DNA of 64,000 nt from Pyropia haitanensis (taxonomy: Eukaryota; Rhodophyta; Bangiophyceae; Bangiales; Bangiaceae): NCBI GenBank assembly GCA_008729055.1, contig SDUX01000103.1:1-64000 (forward strand). The letters are read 5' to 3'. The translations under genes were made by a program, and so were the position numbers. Below are positions 9,793-18,984 of the stretch, piece by piece. Each line of letters starts with the position of its first letter. Position 1 is the stretch's first letter. A model generated the notes under the pieces. It searched no databases. It was not told the DNA's origin and worked only from the letters and a program-made list of their open reading frames with translations.

Positions 9793-9813
9793 TTATATAC
9801 AGACTGTATATAA
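9793..9813. promoter_or_regulatory. perfect inverted repeat, 10-bp arms, 1-base spacer
   Basis: The arms TTATATACAG and CTGTATATAA are exact reverse complements around a single A. The dyad shape suits a dimeric DNA-binding protein, and both arms contain TATATA. A TATAAGT element follows at 9824-9830. With two palindromes and a TATA-like site within 55 bases, a promoter or operator-like region is plausible, but no transcript start can be placed. Confidence 0.35.
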
Positions 9814-10311
9814 TCCGACATGATATAAGTAGAGAATGACTGTACCATGATCCGCTGGAGAGCTTTCATCATCCTTTTTAAAAACATGTGATAGTGGCAT
9901 ATCCTCAGACATCATCCCGGCAGAACTTCAGGAAGGTCGCATCTGAGCCTTTAAAGACTCTTATGGCCCAAATATCAAAGTGCTGTGCTGGCCCCCGCCG
10001 AGATCTAGCACCCCCCCCACGGGCGACCCCGCCCTCTAGCGCGGCGCGGACTGAACATCAGCGGCGCAGCGCCCCCTCTGGGTATATGGTGGTTTTCCAA
10101 AATTTGCGCTGTCCGGTTTGGTGGGACGTTTTCCAGGCAACGCGACACCCGCCTGGGAGGTGCGTCAGCAAGATCCCGCGAGGGCTGTCAGGCAGGACCT
10201 TGCCATCCGGCGCGGCCCAGCACTCACATCATCTGGTCTCGTCACTGCCCCGTCCATTGGGAGGGCTTCCGTGGTCCCCTGGTGTCGTGTACCGCCGTGT
10301 GTGAGGCCCCT

Positions 10312-10462
10312 GGTGAAATGCTGAGGGCAACCCGACAGGTGAGCTCTAATCTGGAGTGGCGCGTTCTTAGTGAAGTGCTAATGAGACCCCTCAGGGGATG
10401 TCGGGTTTGAATTGACCCCTGCTCCCCTCTCTCTGAGGTGAAATCTGAAGGGCAACCCGACA
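10312..10462. repeat. 26-bp imperfect direct repeat with an internal inverted copy
   Basis: The sequence at 10312-10337 recurs at 10437-10462, 125 bases later: both start GGTGAAAT, contain CTGA then GGGCAACCCGACA, and differ by single-base changes. Between them, TGTCGGGTT at 10399-10407 is the exact reverse complement of AACCCGACA present in both copies, so either copy could pair with it. CAGGTGAGC at 10336-10344 directly after copy 1 is also donor-like. Function unknown: a mobile-element end, a structured RNA or a duplicated protein-binding site are options. Confidence 0.6.
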
Positions 10463-10510
10463 CGGGGAGGTGTCCTGTACCTGGCGTGTTCAGCCCTACT
10501 CGGGCCTACA

Positions 10511-10843
10511 GTGCGAGCGTGCGGCTCTCTCATTGGGCGGAAGGAGAACCCCTTCTTAGATCCAGAATGGGCTGTCACGAAGGAGGGATCAGGGCAGGCC
10601 GCATGGCTCAACCCTTCAGTGCCAGACCACTCGTGTCTGTTGTTGGGCCACCCAGTGCGCTTCAACCTGGCGTGGTCCACATCCAGTCGCTCATCTGTGG
10701 CACAGCTGCCTGTGGAAGCCACACGGCTCTGTCCAACGCTCGCCGCAGGCTCCGTGAAGGACTTCGCATGTGATCTTCTCTGCGGCCGCGTCGCTGCAAG
10801 CCCAGAGCCACCTCTCGCTCGGATCGATGGTCCTATCTGCTAA
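10511..10843 (+). CDS. hypothetical 110-codon open frame upstream of the intron
   Basis: The frame runs from ATG 10511 to TAA 10841-10843 and has mixed, non-repetitive composition, for example FLDPEWAVTKEGSGQAAWLN and RFNLAWSTSSRSSVAQLP. No family is recognised. It ends one base before the last exon base of the intron listed next, so the stop would lie within the same exon. It is therefore either a small independent frame, an upstream open frame in a 5' leader, or chance. Confidence 0.2.
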   Translation: MRACGSLIGRKENPFLDPEWAVTKEGSGQAAWLNPSVPDHSCLLLGHPVRFNLAWSTSSRSSVAQLPVEATRLCPTLAAGSVKDFACDLLCGRVAASPEPPLARIDGPIC

Positions 10844-10844
10844 G

Positions 10845-10929
10845 GTGAGTGAATCTGCCAGTTGGGAAGCTTGTACAGATTTTTTTCTTCTTTCTTTATT
10901 GCGACTCACGCGATCTCTTGCTCTCCCAG
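10845..10929 (+). other. candidate spliceosomal intron, 85 bp
   Basis: The donor AAG|GTGAGT, a T-rich tract from 10880, a CTCAC branch-like element (10905-10909, branch A 10908, 21 bases from the end) and the acceptor CTCTCCCAG|T form a complete and well-spaced set of signals. The length is not a multiple of three. Joining the exons gives a frame MIFSAAASLQAQSHLSLGSM...K|CANQRRGER that continues into the Pro/Ser repeat. The unspliced frame is also open (10770-11186), so coding status of the exons is uncertain; a 5' leader intron of the downstream gene is equally possible. Confidence 0.5.
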
Positions 10930-11035
10930 TGTGCGAACCAGAGACGCGGAGAGCGAAAGACGCCATACTGCGTGAATGGGAGAGGGGTGCAGACGAACAA
11001 TCCGCCACCACATTCGAAATTGCAGCCGCCGTCGA

Positions 11036-11200
11036 CGTGCCACCCGCCGTCCGCCCCGTCGTCGCCGTCCCCCCCCTCGTCGTCGCCGTCCCCTCCCCCG
11101 TCGTCTCCGTCCCCCCCCCCATCGCCGCCTTTCGCCCCCCCATCGCCGCCTTCCGCCCCCCCGCCGTCGCCGTTCACCCCCCATGACGTCGCTGCCTCCC
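11036..11200 (+). repeat. C-rich minisatellite encoding Pro/Ser repeats
   Basis: Degenerate 18-21-base copies built on GTCGTCGCCGTCCCC pass into ATCGCCGCCTTYCGCCCC copies. One frame reads SPSPPPSSPSPPPSPP-type sequence, like a hydroxyproline-rich cell-wall linker, while another reads repeated VVAVPP and IAAFRPP. It is downstream of the intron and upstream of the second GC-rich gene. C-run lengths make the true frame uncertain. Confidence 0.6.
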
Positions 11201-11399
11201 CCACAGTCATGGCCGACCCCACTCTGTCATGCCGCCCCCCCCCCCGTCGTGCCCGCCTCCCTCCCCGTCTTGGTCGCCCTCCCTCCGTCGTGGCCGCTCC
11301 GCATCCCTGTGATGACCATTCCTCTCCATAATGGCCAGGTTTCCTCCCCCCCGACATCAAAACGGGTCTGCCGCCCGTGTGGGCGTGGCGGCGGCTGGC

Positions 11400-11446
<47 letters not shown>

Positions 11447-13456
11447 CGGCGCCTGGGCCCTCCCCAACGTGCTGCGCGTGCTGCGGTGGCCGCTGGGCGC
11501 CGCCGCCAACGCCTCGGCCGCCGCGGCGGTGGCTTTTTACTCATATCTGGTGGGGGCGGCGGTGGGGTCGGCGCGGCCGCCGCCGGCACCCACGTCGGCC
11601 TCCGCGCGACCCAGCGGGGGGGCTGGCGCTGATGAGAGCCGCGGTGCGACGGCGGCGGCGGCGGTGGCGGCGGCGGTGGTGGCCGGCGGCGGCGGCGGCG
11701 CGGCCGCCCCGCCATCCCTCGAGGCCCTTTCCGAGGCCGTCTCGGTGGCGGTGGCGGCGGCGGCGGGCCACGGGGGGGCCCCGTGGGCGCCCGCAGCCCT
11801 CGGGGTGGTGCGGCGCGCCGCCGCGGCGGCGGGCGGCCCCGGCGCGGGCGGCTGCCCGTATGACCTGGTCCTGCTGGTCCGCCTGGCGCGGCGGCAGGCG
11901 GCGGTGGCGGCGGTGGGGGCGGCGGGGGCGGCGGGGGTGGCGGCGACGGCGCCCGCCACCGCCGCTGGCGGGGTGCCCCTGGCGCCTGGTCTGGCCGCCG
12001 CAGTCGCGGGGGTCAACAGGCTGTGGGGGCGCGCCGCGGGGCGGGGGCGGCTGGTCGAGGCGCTGGGCGCCGCCGCCGACGCGGCGGGGGGGCTGGGGGG
12101 GGGAGGGGGTGGTGGGGGGGGGGCCGCGGCCGACGAGGCCGCCGTTGATGGTGCAGGCGGCGGCGGCGGCTGCAGCGGCGGGGGGGGAGGGGGGGGGGGG
12201 GTGGGGGTGGGGGGAAGTGGCACCAGGGGCACCCCCGTGGGGGGGGCATTCCCGGGGGCGGCGGCGGTGCCCGTCCTCTGGGCCTGCGTCGCGGCCGCCG
12301 CGGCGCCGGCGGTGGCGACCGCGGCGGGCGCCGCGTTTTGGGGCCCCGCCTTCCTGCTGGCGCTCGCGGGGCTGGGGGCGGGGGTGTACCGGGCGGGGCG
12401 AGCGCCGCCGCCGCCGCCGCCGCCGCCCCTGCCTGGCCCGGCGCCGAGGCTGACGTGAGGGGGTGGTGGTGCCCCGCCCGCGGGTGTCCGCCGCCGCCCG
12501 TGGTGGCCACCGCCGTGTTGCCGACGGGGGTGGGCGTGACCGCTGCCGTGGCGGCGCTGCTGCTGCGGGCGCTGGTGGAGGGGGGCAGCGGCGGAGGCGC
12601 CGCCGCCGAGGGGGGGGGGGGGGGGGGAGTGGGGTGGCGGCGTGGCGTCTGCCCGCCCGGGTGGGCGCGTGGGGGAAAGGAGCCCGGTCCGGGCTGCCGT
12701 CCCTGCCGACCGCGACGCGGTGCAGGGGGCGATCGCGGCGGCGGTGGCGGCGGCCGTTGCCGCGCTGGGCGTCCCCGTGGTGGTGGTGCCCGCCGCGGGC
12801 GGCAGTGGCGGCGGCGGCGGCGGGGGCGGCGGCGGCGGCGGCAGGTGGTCGCCGCCCGGCACGGTGGCGGCGGAAGGGGATGCCGCGGCCCCCACCTTCC
12901 CCGCCACCGTGGGCACCCGCGGCGGCGCGCTGCCGGTGGCGCTCGTGGGGGCGGTTGGGGACCTCCTCCTCGCCGGCGCCGTGGCGGTGGCCCCCGCTAT
13001 TGCCGGGTGTGGCGGCGGCGGCGGCGACGGCGACAATGGTGACGATGACAACGCCGACCCGGGGCGGTCCGCGGCGGTGGCGTTTGCGGCGGCGGCGGCG
13101 GCGGCGGCGCGGGCGCCGGGCCTGGCGCCCGCGGTTGCTCCCGCCATGGTCGCGGTGGCCTCCGTCCTGGGTGCGGGGCGCGACGCCGCCGAGGCGGCGG
13201 CCCGCGTCTCCGCCGTGACCCCCGCCCTCCTCGAGTGCCTGGCGGGGGCGGCGGCGGCCGCCGCCTCCTCGGCCCGCAACGGCGGCGGCCTGGACCGAGG
13301 CCAGGAGCCGGCGGCGGTGGCGGCGGTGGCGGCGGTGGCGACGGCGGTGGCGCGGCTGGCCGCCGCCTCCCCCGCCGCGGCGGGAGCGCTGCTGGCGGCG
13401 GGGGCGCTGCGGCAGCTGGCGGGGGGCCACCTGCGCGGGCTGCTCGCCGCCCGCCC

Positions 13457-13483
13457 GGGGGGGGGGGGGGGGGGGGGGGGGGG
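13457..13483 (+). repeat. G homopolymer, 27 G
   Basis: This is the longest homopolymer in the window. It coincides with a change of reading frame in the second gene, so its recorded length is doubtful. Confidence 0.95.
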
Positions 13484-13688
13484 CGGGGGGGGAGTAGGGG
13501 AAGCCCCCCTCCTTCTCCTACCCCGCCGCCCACACGGCGGGGTGTGGCGCGGTATCGGCCGAGCAGGAGCTGTGGGTGGCGGTACTGGGCGTGGGCGGGT
13601 GCCTCATTGCCGCCGCGGGGCGGGTGGGCGGCGCGGGGGGGTGTGGGGGTGGGGGGGAGGGGTGCGAGGGGTGGGAGGGGGGGGGTAG

Positions 13689-13732
13689 TGGTGGTGATGG
13701 TGGTGGTGGTGGTGGCGGCTGGGGGGGGGTGG
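13689..13732 (+). repeat. GGT microsatellite and G run at the satellite boundary
   Basis: GGT repeats (13689-13714) and nine G (13721-13729) lead directly into the first satellite G-tract (GGAAGTGGGCAAAAGTGGGC). The junction therefore lies where both sides are G-triplet-rich, which would favour recombination or replication slippage. Confidence 0.8.
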
Positions 13733-14411
13733 AAGTGGGCAAAAGTGGGCAACAGTGGGCAAAAGTGGGTGAGAAGCGGCCTACCACCGCATGCACGACC
13801 GTGGGGGTCGAACCTCGGACATCGAGCGGGTGGATCTATGGCTGGAATGAAGGATGCGCGCCAATTCGGCCGCCGGATCGTGTGCAGCATCGCTGTAGAC
13901 GCAAAAGTGGGCAAAAGTGGGCAAAAGTGGGCACAAGTGGGTAGGAAGTGGGTAAGAAGTGGGCAAAAAGTGGGCAAAAAGGGGGCCAAATTAGGACACA
14001 AATGGGCAATTGGGGGCAAGAACTTTCCATAACTGCAAAGAAAATTCACGGAAAGTCGCCAGAAAGTGGTCCAACAGTGGCCACAAAGTGCGCCCCGCCA
14101 CCCAAACTGTCCCCTGCGCGTTCCGCCCGTCACACTGGCGTGGACGGTGTGAGGGCGGAACTTTTGTCGCCGACCGTCACACCTGGCTGTCGGGACCCCC
14201 ACGTGGCAAAAACCATTCCACAAAATTGACACGTGGAAACCGGCGCTCCACAAAACGCTCGTTGCATCCAACGGACGCGCCAACGAACGGGTCGGCCAAC
14301 CACCCCATGCACGACGGTGCGGGTGGAAGCTCGGACGTCGAGCGGGCGGATGTATGGCTGGAATAAAGCATGCAAGCCAATTCGGCCGCCGGAGCGCGTG
14401 CTGCATTGCTG

Positions 14412-14462
14412 TACACGCGAAAGTGGGCAAAAGTGGGCAACAGTGGGCAAAAGTGGGTGAGA
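14412..14462 (+). repeat. G-triplet/A-tract run 1 of the unit (type-1 form)
   Basis: Four GGG runs separated by exactly seven bases (CAAAAGT or CAACAGT) meet the G3N1-7 quadruplex pattern. In type-2 units the fourth GTGGGT is GTGGAT, leaving three GGG runs. Confidence 0.85.
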
Positions 14463-14590
14463 AGCGGCCTACCACCGCATGCACGACCGTGGGGGTCGAA
14501 CCTCGGACATCGAGCGGGTGGATCTATGGCTGGAATGAAGGATGCGCGCCAATTCGGCCGCCGGATCGTGTGCAGCATCGCTGTAGACGC

Positions 14591-14675
14591 AAAAGTGGGC
14601 AAAAGTGGGCAAAAGTGGGCACAAGTGGGTAGGAAGTGGGTAAGAAGTGGGCAAAAAGTGGGCAAAAAGGGGGCC
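14591..14675 (+). repeat. G-triplet/A-tract run 2 of the unit
   Basis: At least eight GGG runs alternate with A3-A5 tracts every 10-11 bases. The first four are seven bases apart, so they satisfy the quadruplex pattern on their own. The A-tract phasing equals one helical turn, the arrangement known to curve DNA. It is retained in both sequence classes. Confidence 0.85.
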
Positions 14676-17600
14676 AAATTAGGACACAAATGGGCGATTG
14701 GGGGCAAGAAGTTTCCATAACTGCAAAGAAAATTGAGACGAAAGTCGCCAGAAAGTGGTCCAACAGTGGCCACAAAGTGCGCCCCGCCACCCAAACTGTC
14801 CCCTGCGCGTTCCGCCCGTCACACTGGCGTGGACGGTGTGAGGGCGGAACTTTTGTCGCCGACCGTCACACCTGGCTGTCGGGACCCCCACGTGGCAAAA
14901 ACCATTCCACAAAATTGACACGTGGAAACCGGCGCTCCACAAAACGCTCGTTGCATCCAACGGACGCGCCAACGAACGGGTCGGCCAACCACCCCATGCA
15001 CGACGGTGCGGGTGGAAGCTCGGACGTCGAGCGGGCGGATGTATGGCTGGAATAAAGCATGCAAGCCAATTCGGCCGCCGGAGCGCGTGCTGCATTGCTG
15101 TACACGCGAAAGTGGGCAAAAGTGGGCAACAGTGGGCAAAAGTGGGTGAGAAGCGGCCTACCACCGCATGCACGACCGTGGGGGTCGAACCTCGGACATC
15201 GAGCGGGTGGATCTATGGCTGGAATGAAGGATGCGCGCCAATTCGGCCGCCGGATCGTGTGCAGCATCGCTGTAGACGCAAAAGTGGGCAAAAGTGGGCA
15301 AAAGTGGGCACAAGTGGGTAGGAAGTGGGTAAGAAGTGGGCAAAAAGTGGGCAAAAAGGGGGCCAAATTAGGACACAAATGGGCAATTGGGGGCAAGAAC
15401 TTTCCATAACTGCAAAGAAAATTGACGTGAAAGCCGCCAGAAAGTGGTCCAACAGTGGCCACAAAGTGCGCCCCGCCACCCAAACTGTCCCCTGCGCGTT
15501 CCGCCCGTCACACTGGCGTGGACGGTGTGAGGGCGGAACTTTTGTCGCCGACCGTCACACCTGGCTGTCGGGACCCCCACGTGGCAAAAACCATTCCACA
15601 AAATTGACACGTGGAAACCGGCGCTCCACAAAACGCTCGTTGCATCCAACGGACGCGCCAACGAACGGGTCGGCCAACCACCCCATGCACGACGGTGCGG
15701 GTGGAAGCTCGGACGTCGAGCGGGCGGATGTATGGCTGGAATAAAGCATGCAAGCCAATTCGGCCGCCGGAGCGCGTGCTGCATTGCTGTACACGCGAAA
15801 GTGGGCAAAAGTGGGCAACAGTGGGCAAAAGTGGGTGAGAAGCGGCCTACCACCGCATGCACGACCGTGGGGGTCGAACCTCGGACATCGAGCGGGTGGA
15901 TCTATGGCTGGAATGAAGGATGCGCGCCAATTCGGCCGCCGGATCGTGTGCAGCATCGCTGTAGACGCAAAAGTGGGCAAAAGTGGGCAAAAGTGGGCAC
16001 AAGTGGGTAGGAAGTGGGTAAGAAGTGGGCAAAAAGTGGGCAAAAAGGGGGCCAAATTAGGACACAAATGGGCGATTGGGGGCAAGAAGTTTCCATAACT
16101 GCAAAGAAAATTGAGACGAAAGTCGCCAGAAAGTGGTCCAACAGTGGCCACAAAGTGCGCCCCGCCACCCAAACTGTCCCCTGCGCGTTCCGCCCGTCAC
16201 ACTGGCGTGGACGGTGTGAGGGCGGAACTTTTGTCGCCGACCGTCACACCTGGCTGTCGGGACCCCCACGTGGCAAAAACCATTCCACAAAATTGACACG
16301 TGGAAACCGGCGCTCCACAAAACGCTCGTTGCATCCAACGGACGCGCCAACGAACGGGTCGGCCAACCACCCCATGCACGACGGTGCGGGTGGAAGCTCG
16401 GACGTCGAGCGGGCGGATGTATGGCTGGAATAAAGGATGCGAGCAAATTCGGCCGCCGGAGCGCGTGCAGCATTGCTGTACACGCAAAAGTGGGCAAAAG
16501 TGGGCAACAGTGGGCAAAAGTGGGTGAGAAGCGGCCGACCACCCCATGCACGACCGTGCGGGTGGAACCTCGGACATCGAGGGGGTGGATTTATGGCTGG
16601 AATGAAGGATGCGCGCCAATTCGGCCGCCGGATCGTGTGCAGCATCGCTGTAGACGCAAAAGTGGGCAAAAGTGGGCAAAAGTGGGCAAAAGTGGGTAGG
16701 AAGTGGGTAAGAAGTGGGCAAAAAGTGGGCAAAAAGGGGGCCAAATTGGGACACAAATGGGCGATTGGGGGCAAGAAGTTTCCAAAACTGTAAAGAAAAT
16801 TGACGTGAAAGCCGCCAGAAAGTCGTCCAACAGTGACCAGAAAGTGCGCCCCGCCACCCAAACTGTCCACTGCGCGTTCCGCCCGTCACACTGGCGTGGA
16901 CGGTGAGAGGGCGGAACTTTTGTCGCCGACCGTCACACCTGGCTGTCGGGACCCCCACGTGGCAAAAACCATCCCACAAAATTGACACGTGGAAACCGGC
17001 GCTCCACAAAAAACACTCGTTGCATCCAACGGACGCGCCAACAAACGGGTCGGCCAACCAGCCCATGCACGACGGTGCGGGTGGAGCCTCGGACATCGAG
17101 CGGGCGGATGTATGGCTGGAATAAAGGATGCGAGCCAATTCGGCCGCCGGAGCGCGTGCAGCATTGCTGTACACGCAAAAGTGGGCAAAAGTGGGCAACA
17201 GTGGGCAAAAGTGGATAAGAAGCGGCCAACCACCCCATGCACGACCGTGGGGGTCGAACCTCGGACATGGAACGGGCGGATCTATGGCTGGAATGAAGGA
17301 TGCGCGCCAATTCGGCCGCCGGATGGTGTGCAGCATCGCTGTAGACGCAAAAGTGGGCAAAAGTGGGCAAAAGTGGGCAAAAGTGGGTAGGAAGTGGGCA
17401 AGAAGTGGGCAAAAAGTGGGCAAAAAGGGGGCCAAATTGGGACACAAATGGGCGATTGGGGGCAAGAAGTTTCCAAAACTGTAAAGAAAATTGACGTGAA
17501 AGCCGCCAGAAAGTCGTCCAACAGTGACCAGAAAGTGCGCCCCGCCACCCAAACTGTCCACTGCGCGTTCCGCCCGTCACACTGACGTGGACGGTGTGAG

Positions 17601-18984
17601 GGCGGAACTTTTGTCGCCGACCGTCACACCTGGCTGTCGGGACCCCCACGTGGCAAAAACCATCCCACAAAATTGACACGTGGAAACCGGCGCTCCACAA
17701 AAAACACTCGTTGCATCCAACGGACGCGCCAACAAACGGGTCGGCCAACCAGCCCATGCACGACGGTGCGGGTGGAGCCTCGGACATCGAGCGGGCGGAT
17801 GTATGGCTGGAATAAAGGATGCGAGCCAATTCGGCCGCCGGAGCGCGTGCAGCATTGCTGTACACGCAAAAGTGGGCAAAAGTGGGCAACAGTGGGCAAA
17901 AGTGGATAAGAAGCGGCCAACCACCCCATGCACGACCGTGGGGGTCGAACCTCGGACATGGAACGGGCGGATCTATGGCTGGAATGAAGGATGCGCGCCA
18001 ATTCGGCCGCCGGATGGTGTGCAGCATCGCTGTAGACGCAAAAGTGGGCAAAAGTGGGCAAAAGTGGGCAAAAGTGGGTAGGAAGTGGGCAAGAAGTGGG
18101 CAAAAAGTGGGCAAAAAGGGGGCCAAATTGGGACACAAATGGGCGATTGGGGGCAAGAAGTTTCCAAAACTGTAAAGAAAATTGACGTGAAAGCCGCCAG
18201 AAAGTCGTCCAACAGTGACCAGAAAGTGCGCCCCGCCACCCAAACTGTCCACTGCGCGTTCCGCCCGTCACACTGGCGTGGACGGTGTGAGGGCGGAACT
18301 TTTGTCGCCGACCGTCACACCTGGCTGTCGGGACCCCCACGTGGCAAAAACCATCCCACAAAATTGACACGTGGAAACCGGCGCTCCACAAAAAACACTC
18401 GTTGCATCCAACGGACGCGCCAACAAACGGGTCGGCCAACCAGCCCATGCACGACGGTGCGGGTGGAGCCTCGGACATCGAGCGGGCGGATGTATGGCTG
18501 GAATAAAGGATGCGAGCCAATTCGGCCGCCGGAGCGCGTGCAGCATTGCTGTACACGCAAAAGTGGGCAAAAGTGGGCAACAGTGGGCAAAAGTGGATAA
18601 GAAGCGGCCAACCACCCCATGCACGACCGTGGGGGTCGAACCTCGGACATGGAACGGGCGGATCTATGGCTGGAATGAAGGATGCGCGCCAATTCGGCCG
18701 CCGGATGGTGTGCAGCATCGCTGTAGACGCAAAAGTGGGCAAAAGTGGGCAAAAGTGGGCAAAAGTGGGTAGGAAGTGGGCAAGAAGTGGGCAAAAAGTG
18801 GGCAAAAAGGGGGCCAAATTGGGACACAAATGGGCGATTGGGGGCAAGAAGTTTCCAAAACTGTAAAGAAAATTGACGTGAAAGCCGCCAGAAAGTCGTC
18901 CAACAGTGACCAGAAAGTGCGCCCCGCCACCCAAACTGTCCACTGCGCGTTCCGCCCGTCACACTGGCGTGGACGGTGAGAGGG

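Larger units (their letters stand above)
9111..10311. other. AT-balanced intergenic region
   Basis: Composition drops abruptly from the G-rich gene to mixed sequence. TATA-like elements occur at 9556-9562 and 9824-9830, and perfect palindromes at 9776-9785 and 9793-9813. The longest + strand frame (9888-10304, 138 codons) has no recognisable domain. I see no tRNA, no long terminal repeat and no transposase. The region probably separates the two + strand genes and may hold the promoter of the second. Confidence 0.5.
11331..13732 (+). pseudogene. frame-broken, 3'-truncated gene for an Ala-rich helical protein
   Basis: Four readable pieces follow each other on the + strand. 11331-12458 gives LPNVLRVLRWPLGAAANASA, PYDLVLLVRLARRQAAV and a hydrophobic AFWGPAFLLALAGLGAGVYR. 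12470-12640 gives VVATAVLPTGVGVTAAVAAL. 12642-13480 gives LPVALVGAVGDLLLAGAVAV, LLECLAGAAAAAASSARN and AAGALLAAGALRQLAGGHL. 13501-13680 gives FSYPAAHTAGCGAVSAEQEL followed by WVAVLGVGGCLIAAAG. Repeated short Ala/Leu helices suggest an alpha-solenoid; the order 'GALRxLA ... FSYP ... ELW' is faintly reminiscent of the C-terminal part of Nup188/Nup205-type nucleoporins, but I would not name it on this. The last frame runs without a stop into the satellite and ends at 13944, so the native 3' end is missing. Confidence 0.45.
14313..15001. repeat. representative type-1 unit, four-subunit structure B-A-D-C
   Basis: Using GACSGTG (or its degenerate counterpart) as anchor, subunits start at about 14313 (B), 14485 (A), 14660-14669 (D) and 14832 (C), and the next B at 15002: spacings of 172, about 178, about 172 and 170. 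B and A are clearly homologous over their whole length and share the 18-mer GCCAATTCGGCCGCCGGA. D retains GGGGGCCAAATTAGGACA against A's GGGGGTCGAACCTCGGACA and a degenerate G-tract (AAAGTGG, AACAGTGG, CAAAGTG). C starts GACGGTGTGAGGGCGGAAC and ends GGCCAACCACCCCATGCACG like B's start. Confidence 0.65.
13733..16700. repeat. edge units, type-1 sequence class
   Basis: These 689-bp units differ from the interior class at many fixed sites: CGCTCG rather than CACTCG, CAACGAACGG rather than CAACAAACGG, GAAGCTCGGACGTCGAG rather than GAGCCTCGGACATCGAG, and GTGGGTGAGAAG rather than GTGGATAAGAAG. Units 2 and 4 share a D subunit (ATTGAGACGAAAGTC) different from units 1 and 3. The change to type 2 is gradual between about 16440 and 16700. 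Confidence 0.85.

Noticed and set aside
9888..10304. 138-codon + strand frame in the AT-balanced region
   Set aside because: No homologous domain is visible, neighbouring frames are equally open, and no start context supports it.
11541..13430. Long Arg/Pro/Ala-rich frames on the minus strand of the GC-rich half (also 7071-8279 and 5072-6643)
   Set aside because: They are complements of GGC/GCC triplet DNA; the residues show no domain-like variation, while the + strand contains folded-protein-like segments.
13900..14000. Telomeric repeats
   Set aside because: AAAAGTGGGC copies are G-rich and short-period but occur as 40-90-base runs embedded in a long complex unit, not as a terminal array.
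14479..14560. tRNA T-arm resemblance (GGGGGTCGAACC)
   Set aside because: The loop lacks the TTC start and no acceptor, D or anticodon stem can be built around it.
14540..14570. CENP-B box
   Set aside because: AATTCGGCCGCCGGA has TTCG but not the downstream A and CGGG at the required positions.
13733..16000. rDNA intergenic spacer
   Set aside because: No rRNA sequence is present anywhere in the window, and the units show no promoter-like spacer organisation.
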